Below are positions 34,501 through 49,500 of a DNA stretch of 64,000 nt, piece by piece. Under the pieces are notes generated by a model that was not told where the DNA came from, searched no databases, and saw only the letters and a program-made list of their open reading frames with translations. Numbering within the stretch: position 1 is the first letter of the stretch; every line of letters begins with the position of its first letter. A program made the translations under genes and the position numbers. This stretch comes from Gari tellinella (taxonomy: Eukaryota; Mollusca; Bivalvia; Cardiida; Psammobiidae): contig OV277861.1 of assembly GCA_922989275.2 (NCBI GenBank), positions 17,446,540 to 17,510,539 of the forward strand, given 5' to 3'.

Positions 34501-37500
34501 TTTCCCACATAGCCTGTTTCTAATATTGAATATAGGTGTCCTCTTAAAGCAGGTTGAAAGTAAAGCAGAATGCGCCTTAAGCGCATTCTGCTTTACTTTC
34601 AGCCTGCTTTAAGCTATCATCTGCTAGAATATAGAAAATATTTTGTATGATACATATTTATGACTGTATAAATTGGAACTATTTTCATCAGTGAAGGAAT
34701 AAAATTAATGCGCTAAAAGGCGCTTCTATGGGGGAAAGGGTTAATGCCGACATAATATTATCAATTGTCATTCATCTTGTTAATGATGATTTTGATAAGC
34801 TAGAGACAGGGCTCCAGATACAAATTTTTGACGTCAGAGATAAAAGTACATCTAGGAAACTTCCCTTTAACCCTTTCCTCCCTGAAACCTCAAACGGACA
34901 ATTCTAGTCCATTTTTTGTGTTTTTAGGGTTGATTTTTACAATATATGTCAAAATGACAAACAGTGTAGACCCTAATCAGAGGACTCTTTAAGGAACCCT
35001 CTGATCAGGGTCTGCACTGTTTGCATAGGACAAGTGTACTCTTCACAGGTACACTGTTTGCAAATGACGCATATATGCGTGAGGAGGGTTCAAAGAGTTA
35101 AAGGAGCTATTAATAGAATAATTACTGCAGACATTAGAAGTTGTCGTACCTTTAGGGTGTAGGAATCTTGCAGTAAGTGCCATCTTGCCATCTCCACACA
35201 GATCTCTCTCTCCCGGGGTACACTCATCCCCTGTACCGGCCACTACCTCAAAGTTCTCCTGTAGGTCACGGACTGGTCCCATAGTTTTTACATGGATAAT
35301 TCTCCTATTCATGTAGTCAGAGATGTACAGTCTACTGTCCACAGGGCTCACGGTCATGTACGGCTTATGTGAGGTGTAGGTTCTAGAAAACAGATAGAAG
35401 AAATAGGGTTAAAGAAAAACATTTACTGAATATATGATAACATTTTAATTTATAGACCACTTTAAAGAAGGTTTGTTTTCTGTGATTAAGTTAAGTGACT
35501 GTTAAATAACGGATTAGAATAAAACATTAAGTCTATAAAGTAGCTTCTTGCTATAATTTTCATTCTGTTTGATGTAGTAATCCGCTTCAACTGCTCACAA
35601 CATTAACCCATTGCTCCATAGATACACATTTTTATACATTTAATTCATTCCTCCTCTGACAAATAGTTCTAAGTATACAGTCTTGAATATGCATCAAGTA
35701 ATATTTTTCATATCCTAGCAGGACTGGTGGTAGCTGAAAGAAGGCTAAATGTAAGGTGCATTAAGGCACATTCTGCTTTACTTTCAACCTGCTTTAAGTG
35801 GTTACCTATCTAAAATACTAAACTCAGGTTATGGGCTAATCAAATTCTGTATGTGACTACGTACCCAATCTGTAAGATACTGGCAATCTCCTCTCTACTT
35901 GGTGACAGTTTCCTGATGAAGTTATAATCCCACACATATAGACTACCATCCCTACTGCTGGCCAGGGACACTGGGGCTAGGAGTCGGTTATCTTTGGCCG
36001 GGCCGTTACACCCATCACAGTCTGCCCTCCTCCTCTGACCACTGCCCAGTATGCCTATCAACTTCTTAGGCTTCTCCTTCAGGTAAATGTTGGTACCATC
36101 TCCCTTGTGTAAGATACCTGGAAAACAAATTAAATCTTATTACTTAACCCTTTCTCCCATAGAAACACCTTTTAGTGCATTTAATTTATTCTTGCACTGA
36201 AGAAAATAGTTCCAATTTAAATAGTCATTAATAAACATGTATGGTAAGAAATTTTTTCTATATCCTAGCAGATGGTAGCTTAAAGCAGGATGAAAGTAAA
36301 GCAGAATGTGCCTTAAGGCACATTCTGCTTTACTTTCAACCTGCTTTTAAGTGATAACCTGTCTTCAAAATTAGAAAGAGGCTATGGGGTAAGGGGTTAA
36401 ACTTCTTTTTTTTGAAAGCACTAGATCTAGTTGTATTCCTATAGGTATGTTTTGCAATAATGTTTAATCTAAAACCAGTTGTTTTCATTGTTTGAAGCAG
36501 TATACTGCTAAATGCAAAATGAAGAAAAGCACAGAGCTTCTTTTGGAACGTTCTTAACATCATCAGTCATCAGTGTGTCTTGAAGCAGAAACATCAGCCT
36601 ATATTTAAAACCCATAATCTATAAAACTTTGTTTTGATTTACGTCTATTATAAAACTTTATTTTATTAAAATCATCCTGATGAAACAAACAAACACATTA
36701 GGATAATTTTGAATGGAATGTTTTGTTAGTTTGGTGAAACCAAGACAAGCTTACCTTCCTGGAAGTTATATGTGTGATGAATGTCGAGGTTCCAGCGGCC
36801 AATCTCTGATGAGGTGAGGTCAAACCCACTCATGGTCGTGCTGCGGGACTCCCAGAACACAAAGTCACAGCCGCTGTACTGATACCCAACATTGACTGGA
36901 AAATGTAAATCAAAATCATGGTAATCAAAACAGCAAACCAATTGTAGTTAACAGTATTTATAAGTATTCTTTCCAGTGGTCAAAAGTAGGAGAGTTTAAT
37001 CCTTAACGCCATAGCAAATTTTGAAGATAGGTGACTGCTTAAAGCAGGCTGAAAGTAAAGCAGAATGCGCCTTGCACATTCTGCTTTACTTTCAGTCTGC
37101 TTTAAGCTACCATCTGCATGTGTATAGAAAATATTTCTCATGGTGCGAGATCATGGCTATTTAAAGTGGAACTATTTTTCTTCAGTGGAGGAATAAATCA
37201 AATGCCTTGAAATTCGTATCTATGAAATAAAGGCTGAATTACAATCAAATTTCTTACCTCTAACTGGTACAATGCCATACACCATCTGTTTGTAGGCATT
37301 CCTCCTGTCCCAGGCATAGTTGTACTTCAGCTGTGGGTCTGCCTCAAACGTCATCTCAAACTGCCTCCCCTCCACCGACACCCGAAGGTGTACAAGAGCG
37401 AGGGCAGGTGGCATGACCTTTGGCGTCATCTGGATCATGATGACCGAGCGGTAGCCTGGGGTCTCACTACTGTGGTAAACCATGTTGATACCTGTACCTG

Positions 37501-40500
37501 GGATGGCAATACTCTCCTGGAGCACCTGTCAGGGGAGATAACTCTATTTAACTACAGAAGACAAGGGAAGCAACTGAATATCAAAAATACAAATAAATCT
37601 AATGATTTGATTTGTTAAGATTTTGTGTCGCTTTTAAAAGTATTTCATTCATTTTGCGACGTCCAGCTTATTACAGGTGGAGGAAGACCCCAGAAGACCT
37701 TTATGCACTGTTTCAGGCGTGACATGTTTGAACCACCAACCTTCCGTAAGCCAGCTGGAAGGCTTCCCCACATGAAAATTCTGAAAGACTAAACTTGGAT
37801 TCGAACTCAAAATGGTGAGGAACTTAGTGATGTAAGTCTTAGTGACTATACCACGGGCCTGAAGACCAATATATTTTAACAAAGACAACAGTACTTGTTC
37901 ACTAAACGGTTGCAAGAGAGAGTTTCGATAGTACATTGCAGGCGGTCACATTTATTGGCAGACTTTTAACCTAGAATTGTTATGAGTACTGCAGACAGAA
38001 TCAATAACAATGTTCACACCTTCACGCAACCAGAGACCTATAACGTCATTTCACACACAGGCCAGTTACAGCAAACCATCTCAACTACGAGTCTATGACC
38101 ACTCACCTTAAAAATATATTGTAGCTTAAAGCAGGATGAAAGTGAAGCAGAAAGCTCCTTCAGGAACTTTCTGCTTCACTCTCATCCTGCTTTACCCAGT
38201 ATGCTGCTTTAAAACAATTATTCCATAACTTAAAAGTATCAGTAATTTAAAATACGAAGTGTTTCTACACCTAGCCAATGTGTCCGTCACAAATTGACAG
38301 GGGATTTCGCCTCCATTCATTATATAACTAATTCTCTCAAATGGCCTAATAATGATGTCTTCAACCCACAGACTACAGTATGTTAATCCATCTCCAATGC
38401 CTAGTGTAATAACCCTTAAACAAAATATGTCAATATTTGTTTTAAACAACCAAACAAAACAATGGGTTACCTTAACTACAGGTCATTGCTTAATGCAAAG
38501 TATAAATAATATTGGAGCTTTCTGTATTATTTTTACCTTGCATTTAGCAAGCAGATGTCTTTACAGATCTCCATGCTACTTCAATTAGCTCAATAAAAGG
38601 TTGACTGCAAACAGTAGACTTGCCAGGAAAATTTATTATCCATCAAAACTTGAACTCCTAAGATTCTGTTATAGCCGAAATATCTAAATTATCTGGAAAT
38701 TATTGTTTTATCTCCTGAGGCTGAAGAGACTTTGGTATGGCAAAATTAAACCCATTACTCCATAGCTTGTTTCTAGTTTTGAAGACGGGTGACTACACAA
38801 CCTATTACCTTACTACCTGTTTCTAGTTTTGAAGACAGGTGACTTCTTACAGCAGGCTGAAAGAAAAGAAGAATGCACCTTGAGGCACATTCTGCTTTAC
38901 TTTCTAAAGTTTCAGCCAGCTTTCAGTAACTGTTACAGAATCGTCTCTTCGAGACGATTCTAATGAGTAGTAACACCATAGGATTTGGTGCTGAAATGAG
39001 TGAGGAAATATTCAGTTTAACTTTACTCCCTCTTATCCGGAACCCTGATAGAAAACATATTAATCAAAATACAATGATTCAATTGCTTTACCTGTGACTC
39101 TGGAATGATTGTGCTTTTCTCTGGACATGACCCTAACTGTGTATGTTGCCATGTCGACAGGACCACGGGCTGTAGGCTGTAGTGCTCATGTACAATGCCA
39201 CACATACTGGGGTCAACAAATACCATGTCATTCTGGGACAACACCATGATAACTGTTTCCATGGTAATGATCTGGTTCCATGGCACCAGCACACTGACAG
39301 TTCGAGGAATGAATGGCTCACGAGAAAACTGGAGAGTGACAGATCCACCGCCATTCACGAGGATGTCAAAACTGAAATGAACATGGTTATCATGACATTG
39401 TGATACCTTTGTAGTTGAAGTTTTGTTTGTTTTTTAGTTGTTTTATTCATGTTTGACTGTTTTTGAAAGCTAACTCACCTTTATCATTGAAAATAATAAA
39501 AACATGTTATACTTACAGTCCATGTTCTCTTGTGCGAGTGAATCCATACAGTGGCTGCTTGTCTATGTGGACCTTGACTCCTACCAGGGGGGTGCCATCT
39601 TTAGCCTGTACCTTGCCTCGGATCACTGATGCTTGACTGTAATATAACAAATCATATCAAATTAGAGTCCAGTGGATTCTTCCTTTCTTATATATTGGAT
39701 TAGTCCATGTTGAATCTAAAGGATGCCTGGTCTTCATTTTCATTTCCCTTTTGTTTTATATGAAATTCTATCAGCAAACAGCGTAGACTCTGATTAGACG
39801 CCACATTATGCGGCCTCTGATCAAAGTCTTCACTGCTTGCCTATGTCCCATATATGAGATTGTGGACAAAAAATGGTTTAACCTAAAATTACATTTAATT
39901 GTGATATAATGTGAATGGGTAAAAGGTATATGGCTCAATATTCAAAGATAAAACATTTACCCAGTATAACATGCCGACTACAATTGTACCACAAATAAGC
40001 AAGTTACATAACAGACTGTGTTTCATCATTATTTGCCGATATGTTCTCTAGTTTCCTGTGTTTTCATTTCTAATGATATGTTCTGTCTACAGCACTATTA
40101 ATCTCATCTAATCTTGAGTCCAGAATTGCGTGATATCTGATCATGTCTACATGAACTTCTGTCCCAATTAATCTAAATATCCAGCGCTAAGTAATGATGG
40201 ACTAATGCCTTCAATCCTTACCCCACCCACTGTGTCCACAATGGCATTTTGCAAACAGTTTGGATCCAGATTAATTAGTAATATTTAGTAATATTTGTCC
40301 TATTCTCAAAATTACAGCTGTTGTATTTCGGACATAATTAGTAATTATTAAAAATTAATTGTCATTCTGAAACTTGAGATATCACAATCCTATTATGTAA
40401 AATTAGGGTAAGATAATTGGTTGTACAGTCGAACTTCGATATCTCGAACTCGCTTAACTCGAACTATCCGATAGTTTGACACAATCATGAACTACATTAT

Positions 40501-43500
40501 TTCAAGCTCTGTTAAGTCAAACATACCCATATTTAAAAGTTAAAACGTGGCTAAGCCACGTTTTAACTTTGAAATACGGGTATGTTCGATTTACGGGTAA
40601 GTTTGAGATATTGAAGTTCGACTGTATTTAGTTTTGTACCAATTTCTGTTTTTCTCATTCTTTGAAAAGAATATGGTAAGGCCAATCATACATAATTATT
40701 AATATCATATTCTAATACGGTAACAATCATAAGTTCACAGTACCTTTCGTTGAAAGCACTCTTCGATGTCTCCATCTGTACACTGTTTTCCTCGACCAGA
40801 AACTTCATCTTCTCGTAGAAAGAAGCCGTCGTAGACGGGGGTTGTTTTCGTAGCAGTATATCAGCGGGGTCAGGAGAGGCCCGACAGTACATATCGTTGG
40901 CACACTCGGTACTGGAGCAACAGTCAGGGTCCATACAGTCTCGTAGGCCATCTATACAACACAAGAAACATATTAACAGTCTCATAGGCCATCTATACAA
41001 CACAACAAACATGTTAAATTTAACCGTTTATATGACAGGTCTAACCCTTACAGTATATCGATCAAGTACATAAATCCCTTACAAACAGTGTAGACCTTGA
41101 TCAGAGGGCTCCTGAAGGAGCCCTCTGATCAGGGTCAACACTGTTTGTCACATTTTCTAAACACTCACGAGTCACCACATACAGGTCTCATGGGACATTG
41201 ATAACAAACATGCAAACTATCACATCTATTACGAGATTAAAACATTCTGTTAGTACCTAAAAGTCTACATGGTGGAGAAATATCAAATATTTAACTGTTT
41301 AGTTTAACCTTTAAGTTATGAATAAATAATCAAGCATTAAACAATATGCTCCTAAGGTACATGTGTCACCAACAAAAGCAGCATTTATAATGATTTGTAG
41401 AAATTGTGATTCCCAATAGACAAAAAGATAGCACAGATAGAAAGAGCTCTGTTTGACCCAAAAAAAATCTTAAAACTGTTTCAGGTTTGACCCAAAAAAA
41501 ATCTTAAAACTGTTTCAGGTTTAAATATAGATTTTTATATTTTTTATTAACAAAGTTTTTTTCTTCTTCAAAAATAAAATTTCTTCTTAAAGCAGGCCAA
41601 AAGTAAAGCAGAATGTGCCTTAGATTTATAGTCATGATTAAGTGTCATAAGAAATATTTTCTCCTCTCTTGCAGATGGTGGCTTAAAGCAGACTTTCAAC
41701 CTGCTTTAAGTAGTGACCTATTTTCAAAACTAGAAACAGGCTATTGGGTGATGGGTTCAGGTGCATTCTGCTTTTTTTTCAACCTGCTTTAAGTGGTCAC
41801 CTATCATCAATAATAAAATCAGACCATGGGGTAATGGGTTAAAGGAAATACTCCAGTATTACGCAGGGTAAATCACAATGTTTATATACCTCCATCATTG
41901 TCTGTGTGGTCGTCGCACGAGGTCTCCATTGGTAGGTCACAAGCCTCGCCCTTCCAGCCACTACGACATTTACAGATCCAGCCAGCTGCCACGTTCGTAC
42001 AGACACCATTACTGCTACAGTCGTTAGGACAACCATCTGAAACAAACAAGTAGAATTGGTGTAATATTTGTCTCATTTAAATCTTTCCTCATAGAAACAT
42101 CAAACATATATACATGTATTGCCAATTTGGTATAATATAAGGTCTCAATTAACCCTTTACACATTTTACGCATTCTTACGCCTTTAACTTTATCATCCCC
42201 TGAAGAAAATAGTTCCACTTTTCACATATATACATGTATATCAGATACATCAACAATGTCAACATAACCCTATTTATCACATAACTTGCGGTCTGGGAGT
42301 TGCATAAAGCGATTGTATAAATATCGTAATCCAATAGTGGAATATCGGTTTTTGGGCTCCGGCCCAACTTGTTCGTCCACAAGCGCTGCATGTAGCGGGA
42401 CGCCAGATGACATCATTTACTATGACGTTAACGTAAACAACGTAACGTTTGGCAGAAATTCTATATAGCGGAGGGTCTACAAACTATGGCTTCAATTTAT
42501 TTTTTAGCTGCTTAAACTTGTTTTGTGATAAATAGAATATCACATTCGTGCTCATTATTTATCATTCTTAATAAACTCGTTGACTAAAATGAATATGACG
42601 CTCGCCAAGGCTCGCGTCATATTACTTTAGTCCACTCGTTTATTAAAAATGATAAATAATGAGCACTCATACAATATCCTCTATTACTCCATAGATATCA
42701 TTATTATGTTTTACATTTGTTCCTCCTCTGAAGAAAATATTTCCAATTTACACATTCATGGATATGATTGTATCGCAGGTCGAACGCAAAGCAGAATGCG
42801 CCTAAAGGTGCATTCTGCTGTACTTTCAGCCTGCTTTAAGCTACTATCTGATAGGATATCGGAAACAAATTCTTTGAACTTACCCATACTACAGTGTTTG
42901 CCATTCCAGCCCTTCCTGCATTCACATGTTCCGTTGTTACAGAACCCTCGTACCCCGTCACACCGATGGTCGCACTTCAACTGGTCACAGAGGGCGCCAC
43001 TCCAACCCTCGTTGCAGTTACATTTCTGGTTCCGACAGAAACCGTGGTAACACTCCAGCCTACAGATTTCTGAGGAGGAAAGATAACAACTTTAAAACAA
43101 CCATAATTAGACTCTTAATTATCTCCCTTTGAGTCCATATTTTAACCTCTAGGAGCTAAAAAAAAATATTCTAATATACTGCTAAAGATTTGAATGAGAA
43201 ATGACTGATGAGAAGTGAGTTAAAGATATCAAGACTCTAATGTTCTAGATTAAATTAGTATTCTAGTTTAGAACAGGTTTCTAGAAGTTAACCTATAGCT
43301 CCAGTTAAGATGAGACTACTACTAAACTTAAGTGTCAATAAACTACTGAAATCCATATGAATTCCACAAATCCTAATTCTTCGAGACAAATTCTAATGAC
43401 ATAAATTATCATAACATAGGATTTTGTGGAGACATGAGCAATAAAATGTTGAAAATATCAGGTTTCTCCCACCTATCTGGGCCCTTGTTTTAACCCTTAT

Positions 43501-46500
43501 AATGCCGATGCTTTCAAAACTTTCAAGAATTATTTTTCTCTTTCAGAGATCATTTTTCTCTAATCTAGCAAGAATCTAAATAAAAACTACCATTACAAAA
43601 AGTGTCCAATAAGTATGGCTCCTGATCAGACAGTGAGTTACTCAGCATCTGATCAGGAGTCAATCTGCAGAATACAACTCAAGTTTGACTGGGCACAGTA
43701 AGGATTTAAGTATGATGAAATAACCCATATAAATGCTTATCAATTTTCAGACCTAGACTCTTTAGACATTTATCCTGGCACATTTCATCTGTAACAGACT
43801 AATATCCAATAAGTCAACAAAATTACATCGCTGAAAGCCTTAATTGATCTGTGTCAGGAAAAAGGAACCAAATACCAAGAAAATTACCAAAATGCAACAT
43901 AAAGTACCCAAATGGGGGGAAATAAGACATTCAAATCTCATTCCGTAGTTGCCGATAATACTAGGTTGCCAGTATCTGAATAAGTAGCTGCCGGATCTTG
44001 TAGGTAATCATTGTTTGGTTAAATAATTAATCAAGACCGTTAGGCTGTTCCCAGACTTTAGGTAATGTGGGGGCAAAAGAAAAAATGCGACTAGATTTGT
44101 ACCTAAATTGATACAGTTATATACTTGTGCTAAGCAGTCACTAATGCAATTACATCAATTAACAGGTTTCTTAATGCAGGTGGCAACATAACCCTTTACC
44201 CCTTAGCCTGTTTATAATTTTAAAGACGAGTGATCACTAAAAGCAGGTTGAAAGTAAAGCAGAATGTGCCTGAAGGCACATTCTGCTTTACTTTCAGCCT
44301 GCTTTAAGCTAATATCAGTTCTGCAAAATATAGAAAATATTTCTTAAGGTACAGGTTTATGACTGTACAAACTGGAACTATTTTTTTCAGTGGATGAATA
44401 AAATAAATGTCCTAAAGGGTGCTTCTATTGGGGGAGGGTTAATGCAAGACAAAAGTAATGTAAAAGGAGCTTTCTGCATTACTTATGTTCTAAGTTAAGT
44501 TACCATCTTTGAAAAAAAGGTCATCAATTTACTTTCTATTTAATTGACTGGTTGTACTGTAAGCAAAATAATGTCACTCAAAACTGATTTGTTCTAGTCA
44601 CCGATTTCACAATGCATTTTTTCCACCAGGATAGCGAGACATTTCAGTAATTTTGTACCATGATGTTCGGCAGTAAATAATTCTATACGGACTGGAACAG
44701 ACTTACTCTGTCAACGCTACAGACAGTTCTCTTAGCGCCTAACGAATGCCATGGCTATTTTATAGACATCTACTATTTTACAGTGTAATATTGAGAATAA
44801 GTTGCTGAAGAATAATGGCCGAAAAAATTTGGGTATCACTTCAGTAGTAATACTAAATCGGCAATATAATATGACTAAAAATGCTACTTGATAGTGCTTT
44901 TATGGCAACTGGGAGATTAAAGGAGATTAAAAATAAAACAGAAAGGTCCAAAAGGAGCTTTCCGTTTTACTTTCATTCTGTTTTTTCTCTGAAATTTAAC
45001 ACATTCAACCCTAGCGACGAGTATACTCATCATTTACAAACAGTGTATCTGTAAAGATTACACTAGTCCAATGCAAACAGATGATATCTTCAAGCAGGCT
45101 GAAAGTAAAGCAGAATGTGCCTTAAGGGTCAACCTGCTTTAACCCATTACCTCTTAACCTATTTCTAGCTTTAAAAACAGGTGACCACTTAAAGCAGGTT
45201 GAAAGTAAAGCAGAATGTGCCTTAAGGCACATTCTGCTTTACTTTCAGCCTGCTTAAGCTACCATCTTCTAGGATACGGAAAATATTTCTTCTGGTACAT
45301 ATTCTTGGCTGTATAAACTGGAACTTTTTTCTTCATTGGAGGAATAAATGAGAGGTGTAAAAAGGCGTTTTTAAGGGGTAATGGGTTATGTGAATACATG
45401 TCTTCAAATCTAGAAACAGGCTAAGGGGTAATGGGTTAAATTTATTGTTAAGCAGACCATGTAAAAGCCGTTTAAGGATTACCAGCTACTGTCTGCGGTG
45501 TTAACTGTGATTTAGTGTATGGTAAAGAACTAAGTTTGCAGAAGATTAAACTTCACTTTATTTTTACATCTTCTGCTTCAGGCTAACATCTTCTGTCAGG
45601 TCAGAGAAAAAAATTCAAGGCAAAGAAAATTTGATAAGCTATTTGCGTATGACCTTAACCCTTAGCCCGCCAAATAAATTGTCGTCTGCTATATTTCTCG
45701 TCTGCTTCAAGTTTCAAAGTGCTTCAAAGTTGCTCAAAATTGCTGAAAATGTTGTCTGAGTGTCAAACAGCTTGGATCCGGATGAGACGCCGAGTTACTC
45801 GGTGTCTCATCCGGATCCAAGCTGTTTGCATATGGAGCTAGTCGTGAGTGGCAGGCTAAGGGTTAACTCTTTCCTCCCTGAAACTTTAAATGGACAATTC
45901 CAGTTTCCATTTTAGTCAAGTCCATTTCTGTCTTTTAAGGGTTGTTTTTGTCAATGTTTGGCTTATGACAAACAGTGAAGACCCTGATCAGAGGGCTCCT
46001 TTTGGAGCCCTCTGATCTGGGTCTTCACTGTTTGCACAGGACAATTGTACTATCACATGTACATTGTTTGAAAAGAACGCCTATTTGCGGGACTAGGGTT
46101 CAAAGGGTTAAACACTCACTGAAATTCCAGGAAAAACTGCAGTAAAACATACTATTCTTACTAACTTATCTTAGGATTACAAACTCCTGATGATTTAATA
46201 AGTTCTAGCATTTTTATTGTGCAATAAAAAATGTGCTCAATATAGACTTATCAATGAATCCTTATAAATATTCATTACCTATCCTATCTAGGACATATGA
46301 AGGCTGCTTTAAGGCAATAAAACATAAACATTATTCCTATTTAACCCTTAAAAAATTACTGTTCAGGAATTGAGTATAAACATCCTTCCAAAACAATGTA
46401 GACCTATATCAGGGTACAAAGCAATTAAGCTTTTGAGTTGAGTGTGAGATCGTTCTCATGCATTTGACTTTTTGCTGAGCATACTCAACTCAAAAGTTTT

Positions 46501-49500
46501 ATAATATTGGATACCTGACTTCTGCAGAAGCACTGGTTGTCATACTAGTCAATTTTTCAGACACACAATTTATTTGAACATTCTGCATTCTATATTTTAT
46601 GCTGTTACAAATGGTTAAAAAAAACCATTTACTTCATTACAAATACCTGCCATATCCCACTTTCCTCGAAAAAAATAATTAACTTAAAATTGCCTATCAA
46701 ACAAATGCAATTACCGTAGATGAAATAATCATATGCCATACAATTATCTATTTCCTATTTTCTATATACATGCCTTATTAACACTATGCTTGAGAACTGA
46801 AATGGCCCCTTGTTGAATAGAAACACACATGCTTGCATAGTCTTTGTCTAATTCAGTCCAATTAGTCTACCAATTATAACTAGGTAAAACAAACAGCCTA
46901 ACGCATCCTGACAATGCGGCAAAACATTTCAGCATGGATTGTAATGTCTTCTATAGTGATCAATATCATACAGTCAAAAGCATTGTTAAGTCTTCATTCT
47001 TTAATCCTTTACTCCATAGATATGCATTCTAATGCACTTTATTCCTTCACTGAGGAAAATAAATCTTAACCCTTAGCCCGCCAAATAAATTGTCGTCTGC
47101 TATATTTCTCGTCTGCTTCAAGTTTCAAAGTGCTTCAAAGTTGCTTAAAATTGCTGAAAATGTTGTCCCAGTGTCAAACAGCTTGGATCCGGATGAGACG
47201 CCGAGTTACTCGGCGTCTCATCCGGATCCAAGCTGTTTGCATATGGAGCTATAGTCGTGACTGGCAGGCTAAGGGTTAATTTATACAATTTATGAATATG
47301 TATCATAATAAGTATTTTTCTTTATACTATCAGAACTGATATTTTCTATATTCTTGCAGATGGTAGCTTAAAGCAGACTGAAAGTAAAGCAGAATGCACC
47401 TTTAGTTTCAACCAACTTTAAGTGGTAACCTATCTTCAAAACCAGAAACAGACTATGGGGTAAAGGCGTAAGGTTACATTAGGAGATTTATTAAGACATG
47501 CAACTGCTTAATATGCTAAACAAAAGTAAAGCAGAAATCTGCTCTAGGAGCTTTCTGCATTCCTTTTGTGCTGCATTAATTAAGCTCTACCTGCATTAAA
47601 GAAACTTATTCATCTGTTATGAGTGGTTGCTTAAAACGACTTTGATTGTACTCCCAAATGCAAATGTACTAATTGTATGAAAGATGGAGTGTTATTATTC
47701 ATAGTAATCAACATTTCCAGTATATCTTTAACTCGGAGGAAAATGCAGTCTTACTTGTGTTAAGTAGCCAATCATTGGAGACGAACAGACCTCATAAACA
47801 AATGCCTGCTTAGTGTAATTCAAAATCAATGCAGAAAGTTCCTATAGGAGCTTTCTAAGCCACTTCTGATCTACTGTTTACCCAAAAGCTTGTTTCATGT
47901 TTTGAAGATAGGTGACCACTTTATTTAAACAGGTTGAAAGCAAATCAGAATGTGCCTTAACTCTTTCCTCCCTAAAACTTCAAATGGACAAACCCAGTTT
48001 CCATTTTAGTCTAGTCCATTTCTGACTTTTAAGGGTTGTTTTTGTCAATATTTTGTATTATTACAAACAGTGAAGACCCAGATCAGAGGGCTCCGTAAGG
48101 AGCCCTCTGATCTGGGTATTCACTGTTTGCATGGGTCAATGCACTTTTCACATGTATACTGTTTGAAAAAGACGCCTAAATGCGGGACTAGGGTTCAAAG
48201 GGTTAAGGTCTGCTTTAAACTACTATCTGCTAGGATAAAGAAAGTATTTCATACGGTGCATGTTCAAGCCTATATAAAGTGGCACTATTTCTTCAGCAAA
48301 GGAATAAATTAAAGGTTTAAAAAGGCATATTTATGGAGTAAAGGATTAAGTTGCCTTTTTTTTCTACTGGCTGCTTGATACAAGTAATGTCTACTTTGAA
48401 ACATTAAGATTTCTCTAGCAATACTGATCGAGATGACAAAATTCACATTTTACCAACAGATCTTAATGATGAGATGACATTGATGGTTATAATTTAGTGG
48501 ATTGGGTATGGGGAAGGTGGCTAAAACTGCATGCATAGGAAAAATAACAAATACAAATGTAACAAATATGTATATATAACATGCAGGCTTAAGCACAATA
48601 AAACAACACCTATAATGCATAATACACAATGCTAGCAAAACTAACTGCTCGCAGCTTCTTGCTTATAAAACATCATCTAAAATGAAATTACCAGCATTAT
48701 GGGAAATTTAACATCTCAATTTGCAATATCCAAATTATAAATTGAGATAATGCCTCACAATGAAAACTAATGACGTAATTCAAACAATCTGTATGTTTTA
48801 AGCACAACCATTTGATGAAAGATGAATATTTAATCTTTTCTTCAGGTGATGGCTTATAATCATAATGCTTGACAAAAGTAAAGCAGAAAGCTCCTTTTGT
48901 TATGCATTGATATCTTCAAACAATGGTAGCAAAAGATAATCAACTGGTTTTTTTTATCTATTAGCATGAAATCAGAAGAAAGTCTACGTATACTGATAGC
49001 AATTTTACTCCTCTAGCTGCTAGTTCTATTAACGCTGTAATCGAAAGTAGCATCTAAGTTTTGTTGTAAGCAGCCATTTCAATATTGTATACAACTATAT
49101 TCTATGGTTAAGAGGCTATAACAAAACTATAATCTACATTAAACTCCCTCTATAATAACCACTCAAAGACCTATTGACATTTAAAGACAGGTTGTAGCTT
49201 AAAGCATGTTGAAAGCAAAGTAGAAAACTCCTAAAGAAGCTTTCTGTTTTACTTTCATCCTGCTTTAAGCAACTACATGAATAAACAACCAAGAAACTTT
49301 CTTTTGAGTAGTTGTGATAGTAAGAATTTAGTGTACCGCCACCATTCTGTTAGAGAGAATAATTAGTAGACTCTGACCTATTAACATGGGGATCTTTAAG
49401 CATGAAATGATATATGGATAAACATCACATCCATGATGACTTGTTAGTTAAAATGGAGCACATGTTAATGGGATTTTGTATTTTTATTGATGGATATAAA

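Noticed and set aside
42649..43050. 133-codon + strand open frame and 42926-43132 frame
   Set aside because: Antisense to teneurin EGF exon 42884-43069 and the adjoining MITE; no conserved motif.
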